DNA of 64,000 nt. Source: Areca catechu. Its lineage: Eukaryota > Streptophyta > Magnoliopsida > Arecales > Arecaceae. The notes under the pieces were generated by a model that was not told the origin of the DNA, did not search any database, and saw only the letters and a program-made list of their open reading frames with translations. This document shows, piece by piece, positions 19,224 to 30,309 of this stretch (position 1 is its first letter; each line of letters starts with the position of its first letter). Location: assembly GCA_021397845.1 (NCBI GenBank), contig CM038050.1:7072471-7136470 (forward strand), given 5' to 3'. The position numbers and the translations under genes were made by a program.

Positions 19224-19508
19224 GTGATAAAGAAAACTGCCATGCGCTCTGACACCCCTTCCGATCGCTCTTATCACCCTCTTGGCGCAAAGAGTCCCCC
19301 AAGCTTTTCACTAGAGAGGTTTCTATTCTCCTCGATCGTCCCACTGACTTGATCATCGGAGTGCCTTCGTCGGAATCCCCGGTCCAGGATTTTCTCTGTC
19401 TTGCAAGACCTCCCGAAGCAAACGAGCCGACTGCGAGACGGGGAGCTAAGCATCTGGCAGGAACCCGACGCATCAAAGCTACGGGCCACGACGATCCAGG
19501 CGGCAACA
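19224..19508 (+). repeat. 3' LTR remnant of the older element
   Basis: Aligns with 12196-12430 from ttatcaccctc onward and ends ggcggcaaca at 19508. Confidence 0.78.
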
Positions 19509-19539
19509 ATTATGAGCTGGATCCACTCTGATACCATTT

Positions 19540-20580
19540 ATACCTGTCTAAAATTTCATTAAAAAACTAGTTAAAAAATATTATTTAATCTTTTTGATCT
19601 TATTCGATATTTTTTTAATGAATAATCAATATAGGACTAAATATATAGATCTTTACCATATTAAATATACAATCTTATCTAATATGATATATATTTTTAA
19701 AAGCATAATTAAAAAAACTCTTCCTCCACCAAAAGGCCGCTTACATACGGCATATTGCAATGAAGGAGGGGAAAAGTATACAATTACATTTAAAAAAATA
19801 AAGGAAAAAAAAAAGGTCATGGATGCACCAAGGATTATAACATATATCATGGGTATCATGCGGTATTAGACAACATCAACCATCTTGTTTGTTTGTTTTA
19901 GATTGCCATATTCCTCGTCTCATCTCGGATCATTTTTATATATAGTGCATCTCTGATATAGTAGTATAGGATATAATTTTTGCATATAAAATATAGATTT
20001 AAGTTAGATAAAAATTATATATATATATATATTTCCTTCAACTTGTACAAAGAGGTATAAGAGGTACGAAAAGCAAAATACTCACCGATACGCGCAACAA
20101 GCGTGTGCATAACCATCTGCATCATCTTAATTCAGACCAACGCCCGCACCATCCGCTAATAAATCCACTTCTAAGGTTTGCTCTTGGTTCGGTGCGTTCT
20201 GGCTCAGCTGCACGTAACTAACAGCCCTCATCATCTACATCTTCCCCCGTCCAAATTTCCACCCACTACATACTCCTACCGCGACTTTTCTTATAAAAAA
20301 ACACATGACCTGGGAGCCGCCTACAACACCCAACTCCCCATTAATCCATTCCAACTTCCAACCGACACCCAGAAGCCATCCGCAAGGACTTTTTTTTTTT
20401 TTTTTAAGATAAGATCCTCAAAGACTTCAAAAACAGTAGAATGTAGCTAAACTTCCCCACCTAATTGCACCACCCGCCGCATGGCCTAATTTCCTGCACG
20501 AACCCTGAGGCGTGCGAAAAAAACGTACGTACGTACGTACGTAGCTTTTTTTTTTATTAAAAAACATTTTGGTATCGTGC
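19540..20580. other. AT-rich intergenic region upstream of the ABCG gene
   Basis: Non-coding. Contains AT microsatellite-like runs (for example 20019-20030), a T17 tract near 20390-20405 and an acgt repeat of five units at 20524-20543. No gene was recognised. Confidence 0.6.
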
Positions 20581-20584
20581 CATC

Positions 20585-20592
20585 TATAAATA
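20585..20592 (+). promoter_or_regulatory. TATA box of the ABCG gene
   Basis: TATAAATA about 242 bp before the start codon and on the coding strand. A gaaa microsatellite follows in the presumed 5'UTR (about 20667-20700). No competing TATA box is nearer to the gene. Confidence 0.6.
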
Positions 20593-20833
20593 AGATTTGT
20601 TTGCAGGGAAAGAAACGACCCAGCAAGCTCCGAAGCCAGGCCCCCCCCGCCCCCCACCCCCGGAAGGAGAAAGAAAGAAAGAAAGAAAGAAAAAGGAAAG
20701 AAATTAATCTATATCCCTTGTCCCACTCTACCTTCCATCTGATCGAGCTCCGTCGAATCCCAACCGCCGGATCCTTCTGCAAAGCCGACGCTCATTTTGT
20801 TGGTAAAAAAGGGGAACGATCGATCGGTAGCCA

Positions 20834-23086
20834 ATGTCACGTTTCGTAGACAAGCTCCCCTTCTTCGACCGTGGACCGACCTCGCCGATGGAAGAAGCCG
20901 AGGACATCGGCCGCAGCGGCCTCCTCGTCCGCCACTCCTGCCCCTCCGCCACCCTCGGCCAGCTCCTCAGCCGCGTCGGCGACGTCCGCCGCGGCGACTT
21001 CCCAGACAGCTCCCCTCCCCACCACGTCCTCGAGCTCGGTGGCATGGGCAGCCCTCCTGGCGGCGGTAACCTCATCCCTACTCCCCTCCACTTCGTCCTC
21101 TCCTTCACCGACCTCACTTATAGCGTCAAGAACCCCAAGAAGCTTTCATTGTTCCCCTCCTTCTTCCGCAAGAACCGGCTCTCCGAGGATCCGGTCTCCA
21201 CGGGTAAGGGACCCGAGGCCCTCGCCCGGACCAAGACTCTCCTAGACTCGATCTCCGGCGAGGCGAGGGAGGGGGAGATCTTGGCCGTTCTGGGCGCGAG
21301 CGGGTCCGGCAAGTCTACCCTCATCGATGCTCTGGCGAATCGGATCGCCAGGGAGAGCTTAAAAGGTTCCATAACTCTCAACGGAGAAAACCTGGAAGGC
21401 CGGCTTTTGAAGGTGATCTCGGCCTACGTGATGCAAGACGATCTCTTGTTTCCCATGCTGACGGTGGAGGAGACGCTGATGTTCTCGGCCGAGTTCCGGC
21501 TGCCGCGCACGCTCTCCGGGGCCAAGAAGCGGGCCCGGGTGGAGGCGCTCATCGACCAGCTCGGCCTCCGGCGGGCGGCCAACACCATCATCGGCGACGA
21601 GGGCCACCGCGGGGTCTCCGGTGGGGAGCGGCGTCGCGTGTCTATCGGCATGGACATCATCCACGACCCCATCGTCCTCTTCCTCGATGAGCCCACCTCC
21701 GGCCTCGACTCCACCAGCGCCTTCATGGTGGTCAAAGTCCTCCAACGCATCGCCCACAGTGGCAGCATCGTCATCATGTCGGTCCACCAGCCCAGCTACC
21801 GCATCCTCGGCCTTCTCGACCGTCTGATCTTTCTCTCCCGCGGCCAGACCGTCTACAGCGGGCCACCCGACGGGATCCCTTCCTTCTTCTCCGACTTGGG
21901 CCATCCGATGCCGGAGAACGAGAACCCGACCGAGTTCGCCCTCGACCTCATCCGCGAGCTTGAGAGCACCCCGGCCGGCTGCAGGTCTCTTGTCGAGCAC
22001 AATAAATCCCTGCAAGCTGCGAAGCCTTCCCTCACCGAGAAGCCGTCGCTCTCCCTGAAAGATGCCATCAGCGCCAGCATCTCCCGTGGCAAGCTCGTCT
22101 CCGGTGCCACCGAAGGCACCGGCCCGGCCTCGACCGTCCCGACGTTCGCCAACCCGTTGTGGATCGAGATGGCGGTGCTGACCAAGCGCTCGATCACCAA
22201 CACCCGTCGCACGCCGGAATTATTCGGCATCCGTCTCGGCGCCGTGATGCTGACCGGATTCATCTTGGCCACCATCTTCTGGCGTCTCGACAATTCCCCC
22301 AAGGGAGTGCAAGAACGTCTCGGCTTCTTCGCCATCGCCATGTCGACCATGTTCTACACCAGCGCCGACGCGCTCCCCGTCTTCCTCCAAGAGCGCTACA
22401 TCTTCATGCGAGAAACTGCATACAATGCTTACCGCCGCTCCTCCTACGTCCTCTCCAACGCCATCGTCGGCTTCCCGTCGTTGGTCGTCCTCTCCATCGC
22501 CTTTGCCCTCACCACATTCTTTGCGGTCGGGCTCGCGGGTGGTGCAACGGGGTTCTTCTTCTTCTTCTTGATAATTCTGGCTTCCTTCTGGGCCGCGAGC
22601 GGCTTCGTAACGTTCCTCTCCGGCGTCATATCGCATGTGATGGTGGGCTACACCGTCGTGGTGGCCATACTGGCCTACTTCCTTCTCTTCAGTGGTTTCT
22701 TCATAAACCGGGACCGGATTCCAGACTACTGGATTTGGTTCCACTATCTATCCTTGGTGAAGTATCCCTACGAAGCTGTGCTGCAGAATGAGTTCGATGA
22801 CCAAACAAAGTGCTTCGTTAGAGGGGTTCAGATGTTCGACAACACGCCGTTGGGGAGCTTGCCGACGGCGGTGAAACTGAACGTTCTAAAGGCTATGAGC
22901 AACACTCTGGGAGTCAGCTTAACCGGCAACACATGCATCACCACCGGCTCCGATATATTGAAGCAGCAGGGGATCACCGACCTCAGTAAGTGGAATTGTT
23001 TGCTGGTGACCGTGGCCTGGGGGTTCTTCTTTAGGGTGCTCTTCTACTTCGCACTGCTTGTTGGGAGCAAAAACAAGAGAAGGTAG
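20834..23086 (+). CDS. ABCG5-like: ABC transporter G family half-transporter, RCN1/OsABCG5-like
   Basis: A 750-residue intronless protein. The N-terminus MSRFVDKLPFFDR and the MEEAE segment match my recollection of rice RCN1/OsABCG5, which supports this start. The nucleotide-binding domain comes first: Walker A GASGSGKST from residue 154, signature VSGGERRR from 261, Walker B with Asp285/Glu286 (LFLDEPTSGLDS), then the H-loop in VHQPS. The membrane domain follows at about 470-745, with roughly six hydrophobic helices and the C-terminal GSKNKRR. NBD-before-TMD order and length define a WBC-type half transporter that must dimerise. Relatives (Arabidopsis ABCG1/2/6/16/20, rice ABCG5) act at the plasma membrane in export of suberin or cutin-type lipids and affect shoot outgrowth. 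All catalytic motifs are intact. The GC-rich coding sequence in an AT-rich setting is usual for monocot genes. Substrate is inferred from family only. Confidence 0.95.
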   Translation: MSRFVDKLPFFDRGPTSPMEEAEDIGRSGLLVRHSCPSATLGQLLSRVGDVRRGDFPDSSPPHHVLELGGMGSPPGGGNLIPTPLHFVLSFTDLTYSVKNPKKLSLFPSFFRKNRLSEDPVSTGKGPEALARTKTLLDSISGEAREGEILAVLGASGSGKSTLIDALANRIARESLKGSITLNGENLEGRLLKVISAYVMQDDLLFPMLTVEETLMFSAEFRLPRTLSGAKKRARVEALIDQLGLRRAANTIIGDEGHRGVSGGERRRVSIGMDIIHDPIVLFLDEPTSGLDSTSAFMVVKVLQRIAHSGSIVIMSVHQPSYRILGLLDRLIFLSRGQTVYSGPPDGIPSFFSDLGHPMPENENPTEFALDLIRELESTPAGCRSLVEHNKSLQAAKPSLTEKPSLSLKDAISASISRGKLVSGATEGTGPASTVPTFANPLWIEMAVLTKRSITNTRRTPELFGIRLGAVMLTGFILATIFWRLDNSPKGVQERLGFFAIAMSTMFYTSADALPVFLQERYIFMRETAYNAYRRSSYVLSNAIVGFPSLVVLSIAFALTTFFAVGLAGGATGFFFFFLIILASFWAASGFVTFLSGVISHVMVGYTVVVAILAYFLLFSGFFINRDRIPDYWIWFHYLSLVKYPYEAVLQNEFDDQTKCFVRGVQMFDNTPLGSLPTAVKLNVLKAMSNTLGVSLTGNTCITTGSDILKQQGITDLSKWNCLLVTVAWGFFFRVLFYFALLVGSKNKRR

Positions 23087-23668
23087 AAACCGAAGCTTAT
23101 AAAAAAAAAAACAAAAAATGGAATAACCATGATTACCTCGAGGTGGATGATGAAGTGTTTTTCCTGTATTTTTTTTTGGTTTTTATTTTAAAGTTGGTAG
23201 ATGAAGAAAGATGAAAACACAAACATGTAATCTAATGTCACAATTTCCTTTTTTTTTTTTTTTTTTGATCTTTTTACTACTTTGCATTAAGTATGATTAC
23301 GGTTTGTTAATGTAAAGTGATATTTAGAAACAGCGAAACACTAATAAATTGCCTATTGGCTAAATCTTGAATATTGTCACAGCTATCACTGTTTAGAAGT
23401 ACAGCTAGGCATTGATAATGGTACCTTTGGCTAGATCTTGCTTGAGGTCGTGATCTTTCTATCACGGTTTGGAGAAGGAGAGGGACGCGTTAAATGGAGT
23501 TCAAGAAGGTGGTTGGCTCAACCTAATTGGTCACCTGTTCTCCGTGTATGCGTGTCACATCGATATTTAAGATCAGAGCTGTACAACCAGTGGATTTGGT
23601 CGACCGATTGGGGCTGCATCAATCCAACATCGAAATTCGTGCAAGCTACCTTGCCAAGTGGGCTTTAT

Positions 23669-23711
<43 letters not shown>

Positions 23712-23715
23712 CATC
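23087..23715. other. 3' flank of the ABCG gene, non-coding
   Basis: Holds the 3'UTR and AT-rich intergenic sequence with long A and T tracts (T19 near 23250; a run of about 30 A at 23678-23710). No gene was seen. Confidence 0.6.
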
Positions 23716-23980
23716 ACCTGCGAGTGGTGTAGTTAATTGTGAAACTTTTCTCACGATCAACTGGCAGGAGCTATTGCTCACTCGACTGATATCAATGATA
23801 GTCAGGTTGACATACTCATTTTTGGATGGGGAATGATTGATATACGCATCTTCGGATGGGAAATGATTGCAAAAAAATTAATATGCGTCGTGCATCGAAT
23901 ATTTCCTGGCTGAAAAGTGGCCACGCCCGGAATCTAACTCCTTTCCTTTTTATTTTATCAAAAAAAAAAAAAAAAAAAAA
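23716..23980 (+). mobile_element. tRNA-derived SINE, complete, with TSD
   Basis: The head contains a pol III A-box-like tggtgtagttaattgtg near 23725-23741, the body ends in a 21-base A tail (23960-23980), and the flanks repeat an A-run followed by gcatc (23711-23715 and 23981-23985). The body matches, in reverse, the copies at 56330-56910 and 59335-59815, including the ttgatatacgc...cgtgcatcgaatat region. SINEs are copied by LINE enzymes and encode no protein. Confidence 0.82.
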
Positions 23981-23985
23981 GCATC

Positions 23986-25520
23986 GAAATGAATAAATAG
24001 GGTGGGATTGCCGATGATATTAGGTTTGAGCAGTTTCAGCCAAGCTTTCCTCACTTGCATCCATTTAAAACTTATTTTTTTAATAAATAAAAAATTTAAT
24101 TAAGAACCTATATTTTTTGATAAATATTTTTAAAATAATATTAAAATAAAAATATATATATTATTATTTTATTGAATAAATTTATAGAATTTATTTATAT
24201 TTTTTTTATTTTTATGGAGACTATGATTTGAAGATGATGAATAACTGAATTATTGAAATATCAAACGGTAAAATATTCAAAACCATAAAAAATATTTCAA
24301 AAATAAAATTAAATATTTATTTTATTTAAATATTAAATGAATAAAATTTTATTTTATAAAATAATATTTTTCAAAATATTTTTAATATTTTTAAAAAATA
24401 TATAAATAAAGATAAGTCGGTCCTGAGCTGGCGTTAGCAGTAATGGCATGCACTATGGGGACAGGCGGCTGTGAGACTGACTCAATGCAGTCTCAAGTCA
24501 GAAGTTGATAAGGTTAATTAATTAGTCCAAACAGCGTAAGACTTATTTAGGTACCTCCACGGGATTTAGACTTCTAAGTCGCGTGTATATATATATATAT
24601 ATATATATAATTAGTTGGTGGTAGTTCAGCAGTAAATGGCCACAAAGCAGGAAGATATAAAGCTAGCCGGAGGTTCTCCCTCACATTTTTAAAGGAGTGG
24701 TTCACCAACCTGGAGGTCCAAGACCGAAGAGGCTCAATTGATCGACCATTCTCTTCTTCCGATTGTCTTCTACGTCTCCAGAAGCTTAGAAGAATTTACA
24801 AAGACAACCATGCCCCGTAGATTTGAGACAATCTTTGTGACGGTCTTTTTTTTTTTAAGTCCTTAATTAATTAATTGCATTCTTGCACCAGGGATTGCTA
24901 GCTGTAATAATCCTAGATTCAAATAAAAAATAATAGGTGGGGACCGAACAATTTCATTAAGAATTGATTGATGGGAATGCATGGAGACTGTAGTCCGAGA
25001 TGAATCCAATCAATGGAGTTGGAGACGAACATTAGATCACATCAACAAGTTTGAATTTATTAGGTGGCTTTAGAAATAAGCGACCCAAATGGGAAGGCAA
25101 GCCAAATTAGCCAGCCACGAGACGGCCATGATGTTAAAAGTTCATGGTCCTCACCATCATGTACCGTTCCCATCCTCTGGTCCATAATTGCCTCTCCCTC
25201 CCTTACTTAATGTAGAAGAAAAAGGATGGCAAGGCTTTTTGGTTGGGTACAGGAAATTAAGCCCGAATCGATCTTTATGTTGACCGCGCACAAGGCCTGT
25301 TCTATTCCAAGCCAAAAGTCAACCTACACAGTCCAAGCGACGGACCAATATAAAATTGCAAATACTATAGCATTAGCATGCGATATAGCTAAATTAATGT
25401 TTCCTCCAATTCACGCCAAGGAAGGTAGATGATTCGCACTCTACAAAAAAATACTCCATGCAATCCTGCTATACATAGGTTCTGATTATATTTTTCATAC
25501 AAAAGAATATATATATTTTT
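23986..25520. other. AT-rich intergenic region
   Basis: Non-coding, with a TA microsatellite at about 24588-24609 and long A/T-only stretches (24060-24410). No gene or clear mobile element was recognised. Confidence 0.6.
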
Positions 25521-26323
25521 TATTAAGGTATCAATTTGCACTGGTATCATTTACATCGGGGATTACTCGTGTGAAATACGAATTCTCATTTTCAGGATCT
25601 TAATCACTGGTATCGATGCTGCAGGAGAAGAAAGAAAGAAAAAATAAAATATAAAATATAATTAATCAGGTATGTAAGATTTTTCTATGAAAAAATAAAT
25701 TTATAAGATTGAAAACTTCTACTCTAAACCTCGTATAAATCTTTCAACTAGAGATCCCTCACCATTATTTTGATCATCATGCCTAGTCTCTACTCTCTAC
25801 CTATTTTTATAGCTATTATTACAAAGAGCGTCTCACTAGAAGTCCAACGATTCTAACTACGTCCAAATCGGAGTTCTATAAACTTTCCAATCCATTGATC
25901 AGCCTCGATCATCCTGAAAATCATATTTGGATAGGTCCAGATCATGCAAATTATGCACGGAATTGTGCCTATCCATTTGATCCACCCATAGAATGTGTGC
26001 TACCATCGAATTGCTGCACGAATCATGCGTGGTCATTGATCATGCAGCAAAACTCATGCAAAATCCACCATTGAAGGAAAGGAGCAGGGGCTCTGTCATG
26101 GGCCGGCACCCAAGCGAGCACCAGTGCATGCCATAATCCCATGCACGTGCCATTAAGTCGCACAGTCAGGCCAGCCTGCTATAGTTCCAGGTAATCTGTG
26201 GGCCAAGCCCAAAAAATCTTTTTTTCTTCTCTTTCTATGCTTTTTTTTGTATGAGCTTCTCATTTAGTTCTAGACTTTTTTAGGGGCTTATTTCAAGACC
26301 AATTTTGAAGCATTTATCCAACA
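25521..26323 (-). repeat. 3' LTR of the Copia remnant
   Basis: In element orientation it begins TGTTGGATAAATG right after the purine tract. Its inner sequence matches the right LTR with many substitutions, so the insertion is old. Confidence 0.75.
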
Positions 26324-26339
26324 ACCTCCATCTCAATTC

Positions 26340-27835
26340 GATGTTCAACCTTTACCTGACTTTTAAAATTTTTTGAAGAATTTCACATCCCATGCCTACG
26401 GCAAATGCCTGATCATGGATGGACAAATATGAAAGTCGAGCTAGGTCGCTTGATCCCATCTCCATTACATAATATGCTCATCTCGATCCAAGACTTCCAC
26501 GGAAAAGCCTCCTGCAATGATAGAAACTTAACCTTGTGACATCGCCTGTCATCCTCCTAAATCTCACATCCCATGCTAGATTTATCTGCTGCTAAAGCTT
26601 TACCTCGCACTGGACTCCTGTCTATACTAGAGACTCCACCTTACATTAGACTTTTTATCAAAAAGTAGTAACATCCATGCTTCTTTTTCTACAAAACTAT
26701 CCTACTACCATGCAAGGCTTTTAAGATTCCAATACCATCTCTTCATATGTAGCCGTTTGAGTCCAATTTAATTAAAAAAATTAGATTCTTTCGAAAATTG
26801 GATATGCATCGGACCTCGTCCAATGTTTTCACTATCCCATCATGTGCCTTCAAGCTGACTGTCCCTATGTCCTCGATGGCACGCTCAATCTATCTGGCAA
26901 GTGGACAACACCTTCTTTGCTCTCTAGAGAGTCAAACAGTTTCTCTTTGCAACATATGTAATATGACATGTAGAATCTAAAATCCACTATGAAGATGGGG
27001 ATATCTGGTCGAATACTATAAGTGCATCACTGATGTATCTGTCACTGTTGCCATTGGCCACTGCCATAACAACCCTCGTCCGATCTTTAAGCTGTGGACA
27101 ATATCTGACACGATGCCCCAACTCGTCGCACTGAAAGCACTTAATTTTGCTTGCAACTTTTGACATGGACCGCCCTCCTCACGAATCACAATCCTCCATC
27201 GCTTCGCCTCCTATCGTCTGCTCTTTCAGAAACTGTCAGCATTGAGTTCACACCTGAACTCAAAGCCTAGTTCTCTCGCTTGAGAATTTCGTTTTGGAAT
27301 AACACCGAGGTGACTTCCTCCATCATGATTGTGCTCTTCTTCATTAGAAGAGCAGTCACCAAGGATTCAAAGGACTGCGGTATGGATAACAACAAGACCA
27401 ATGTCTTAGCCTTTTCTTTCACTTTCTCATTTACACTATGACGATTGGTAAGGATCCTCTGGAAGTTACTTAGGTGCTCCTTCATGATCTGTCCATCGAT
27501 TATCTACAATTGATAGAACTATTTCCAAAAGAATAATGGGTTGATAAGGGACTTGCCATGTATAGCTTCTCGAGCTTTGCCCAAAATGTCGTGAAGAAAA
27601 TCTTCTATAATACATGGATCACCACCTCGTCCACTAAATACAAACAGATCGTTGCTCACCACCTGAATCTAGGTGCTGCCTCTAAGTCTTCTCTTCCATG
27701 ATGACTGGTCTCTCTTCATATAAGAGGACATTGATCAACCCCTACTATATAAGCACGTCTTTATCTTTGCTTGCCAGAAAGAGAAATTGTTCTTCCGTTA
27801 AATTGGTTGATGTTGACTTTGATTGCACTCGTCAT
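26340..27835 (-). pseudogene. Copia gag, zinc knuckle, protease and pre-integrase remnant
   Basis: Start ATG at 27835 (MTSAIKVNINQFNGR). The best preserved gag frame is 27485-27267 (HLSNFQRILTNRHSVNEKVKEK, then LVTALLMKKST), the UBN2-type Copia gag domain. A perfect CCHC knuckle C-x2-C-x4-H-x4-C (CFQCDELGHRVRYC) lies at 27139-27098. Further left come a protease-like WILDSTCH segment near 26990-26960, a piece resembling the protease tail (GTVSLKAHDGI, near 26860), and a trace of the pre-integrase region near 26520. Stops and frameshifts are frequent. Coding sense ends near 26450, just short of the LTR. Confidence 0.8.
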
Positions 27836-27870
27836 ATTCTTCTATCTTGATCAATATGAATAATCTAGGA

Positions 27871-27881
27871 CTCTGATATCA
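27871..27881 (-). other. PBS of the Copia remnant
   Basis: The reverse complement reads TGATATCAGAG, one base from TGGTATCAGAG, the initiator-Met tRNA PBS common to plant Copia elements. It lies two bases from the LTR edge. Confidence 0.8.
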
Positions 27882-27883
27882 GT

Positions 27884-28496
27884 TGTTAGGGTATTAACTT
27901 GTACTGATACCATTCACGTCGAGGATCACTCATATGAAATACAGATATCCATTTCTAAAATCATGATCTTTGGTATCGATACCATAAAAGAAGGAATAAG
28001 AAAGAAATAAAATATAATATATAATTAATTGGGCATGCAAGATTTTATTATGAGAAAATAAACTTACAGGATTAAAAATTTTTACTCTTAATCCAGTACA
28101 AATCTCTCAACAAGAAATTCTAAAATCCCTCATACAAGCTTTCAACTAGAAATTCCATATCATTCTTTTAATCCTCACATCCAATCTCTGCTCTCTACCC
28201 ATATTTTTATAGCTATTGTTGCAAAAAGCATCTTACCAGAAATTCAATAATCCAAACAGCATTCAAATCGGAGTCCTGTAAGTTTTTCAATTTGTATATG
28301 ACTGTAGGACTATCCGTAATCATCGATCAATCTCAATTGCACTGAAAATCATGCTCGAATCATGCTAGATCATTCAAATCATGCCCCGAATCATCCCTGT
28401 CCATCCGATCCTTTTCCTAGAATATGCGGTGTTGTTGGGTTGCCGTGTGGATTGTGCATTGCCATTGATTGCATGTCAAAAGGCATGTAAAAACGA

Positions 28497-28528
<32 letters not shown>

Positions 28529-28752
28529 GCAGAGGCCTGGGTTGGCCGCACAGCCACCTAGGCCTGAGCTGGGCACGCACCCGCCTAGGCCTAGGCTAGC
28601 ATCCGAGTGCATGCTGGCACGTGCCACACTGGCCAACGTGGTCGATCGGCCGGCCTACTATAAATACGGGCAATCTATGGGCAAGCTAAAAGAATTTTTT
28701 TCCTCTCTTTTTGGGCTTCTTCTGCATAAACATGTCACTGGGTTCTTGACTT
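27884..28752 (-). repeat. 5' LTR of the Copia remnant
   Basis: Partner of 25521-26323, slightly longer because of an A24 tract at 28499-28524 and other indels. The right boundary is uncertain because a TC/TA microsatellite follows. Confidence 0.7.
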
Positions 28753-28755
28753 TTT

Positions 28756-28764
28756 CGGAAACTG

Positions 28765-28807
<43 letters not shown>

Positions 28808-29360
28808 CATAAATTGTAAATTGCTGGCTCGATTGTGTTTTGCACGTATTCGAATGCAAATTTTTTTTCCAGTTCTTGTACCGATTTTAAATGGATATTA
28901 TGCAATCGAATGGTTGATATCACGAAGAGAGAGAGAATGATTCTTTCTGAATATTATATATATATATATATCGTGACGATGCTGAAATGGGTGGCTATTG
29001 AGCTGGTTTGGTGGTAGAAGAACCAAATTTTTATCCATGACAGCGGAGGATTGAACAGTGGTTGTAGCTCAGGTGTTCCTGCTGAATAGCATACGTACCC
29101 TCGCTTCGCTTTTTACTAGTTTCACAAGCATGACATCCCCTCACTTCCAATGTTCACGGATTCATCACTCTTTTTGGTTCCGAGGACAGCTAACGCCGGA
29201 AGAGACGATCGTCATGGAAAGCGACTGCCAACCCTTATTTCAGTAATCACTATTGAAGTCCAACGGTGCGGCTCCTTCTAAATCCAGGATTTTAATTGCA
29301 GACTTCGTAGGTCCCGACGGTTTCGGGAGCGTAACAAGTAAACCCATCAATATCGGCCCG
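28756..29360. other. Non-coding region with microsatellites
   Basis: A TC run followed by a TA run at 28768-28806, a GA run near 28926 and another TA run at 28955-28971. No gene was recognised. Confidence 0.6.
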
Positions 29361-29610
29361 TCCCTAACCTACATTGATTGACATTATATGCGCTGGATCG
29401 GACCAGGCCTACTTGCACGAGTGGATTATGAAAACCCAGTCCAGCCTGGCCCTATATGGGCCATGGGCTAGGCCATGCCAGTCCCCGTCCCTAACCTACA
29501 TTGATTGACATTATATGCGCTGGATCGGACCAGGCCTACTTGCACGAGTGGGTTATGAAAACCCAGTCCAGCCTGGCCCTATATGGGCCATGGGCTAGGC
29601 CATGCCAGTC
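29361..29610. repeat. 127-bp tandem duplication
   Basis: tccctaacctacattgattg starts at 29361 and again at 29488. The second copy is nearly identical through gccatgccagtc, ending about 29610. The unit carries gggccatgggctaggcc, resembling the hAT-like gggcc-rich element at 16396-17294. Confidence 0.85.
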
Positions 29611-29873
29611 TACTTATATTTCCTTCTCCCCAAACCATCCCTCCCTCTAACTAAAAGTCTCTTATCCATTTTCTACCATGAAGATTGACATGCCTGAGCA
29701 GGCGATGGGATCCATCACAGAGACGATGGAACCACCAACGATCCAGTAGCTAGACGAGTCAGTGGTGAACCGGATCATAATAGGAAAGATGATATAGCGG
29801 CCTACGTCGGCTATGAAGAAGCTAGTGGAGAAGTGAGAACAACCTTGATGATAGGGCCACCTCCATCTCTAGG

Positions 29874-30060
29874 GATGGCAATGGACCGGGTTTGGGCCAG
29901 GTGCATAACTATTCAAACCCAAACCCGAATACTCAATAAACTAACCAAACCCGGTCTAAACATTATCGGGACTGATTTTTTTTATTCAAACCCATCTCTA
30001 TCAGGTATCGGGTAATTCGGGTTTACCTGGCCCGAATCCAATTGAGTCATATTAAATATA
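29874..30060. mobile_element. hAT-type MITE end, other end missing
   Basis: The left terminus tagggatggcaatggaccgg resembles the TIR of the MITE at 14427 and is followed by gggtttgggcc-type sequence. No matching right TIR was found in the next 400 bp, so it is truncated or rearranged. Confidence 0.5.
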
Positions 30061-30309
30061 TTTTTTATTTTTATCAACTTTAAAATTATCTACCATTTTA
30101 TAAATCATACATATATTAAACAAATAAAATTTAACTACATTTTTAGTTCAACACCGATCTGAGAGGAAAAAGAGCCGTCGAAGAGGAAAATGGGAGCTGG
30201 AGATTAATCGGGGATTACCGATTACAAATTATAAATTACAATTCACTTATTTATGAAAAATAATAATTAGGATAAAGAGTTTAAGTATTTTAAAATTTAA
30301 TAACTAATA

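Larger units (their letters stand above)
12111..19508 (+). mobile_element. Older, degenerate Tat-related Ty3/gypsy element
   Basis: LTR remnants at both ends (12111-12430 and about 19224-19508), a PBS at 12434, gag fragments (12520-12854 and 15149-16300) and protease/RT fragments (17303-18690) all lie in one orientation. RNase H and integrase are missing: RT sequence ends near 18690 and different sequence follows. Later insertions interrupt gag (12855-15143) and the gag-protease junction (16396-17294). Its left end was split by the younger Tat element and lies outside the window. Confidence 0.85.
25521..28755 (-). mobile_element. Truncated Copia element carrying gag and the start of pol (non-autonomous)
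   Basis: Related LTRs lie at 25521-26323 and 27884-about 28752. They share blocks such as tttttatagctatt, caaatcggagt and the ends tattaaggtatc / tgttagggtatt. In minus orientation a PBS follows the right LTR (27881-27871) and a polypurine tract GAGATGGAGGT precedes the left one (26334-26324). Between them are a Copia gag, a protease piece and a gag-pre-integrase piece; integrase core, RT and RNase H are absent. The element is about 3.2 kb and decayed. The outermost part of the right LTR merges into a TC/TA microsatellite. Confidence 0.82.

Noticed and set aside
20797..22791. Other long open frames over the ABCG gene (both strands)
   Set aside because: They are GC-rich shadows of the 750-residue transporter frame.
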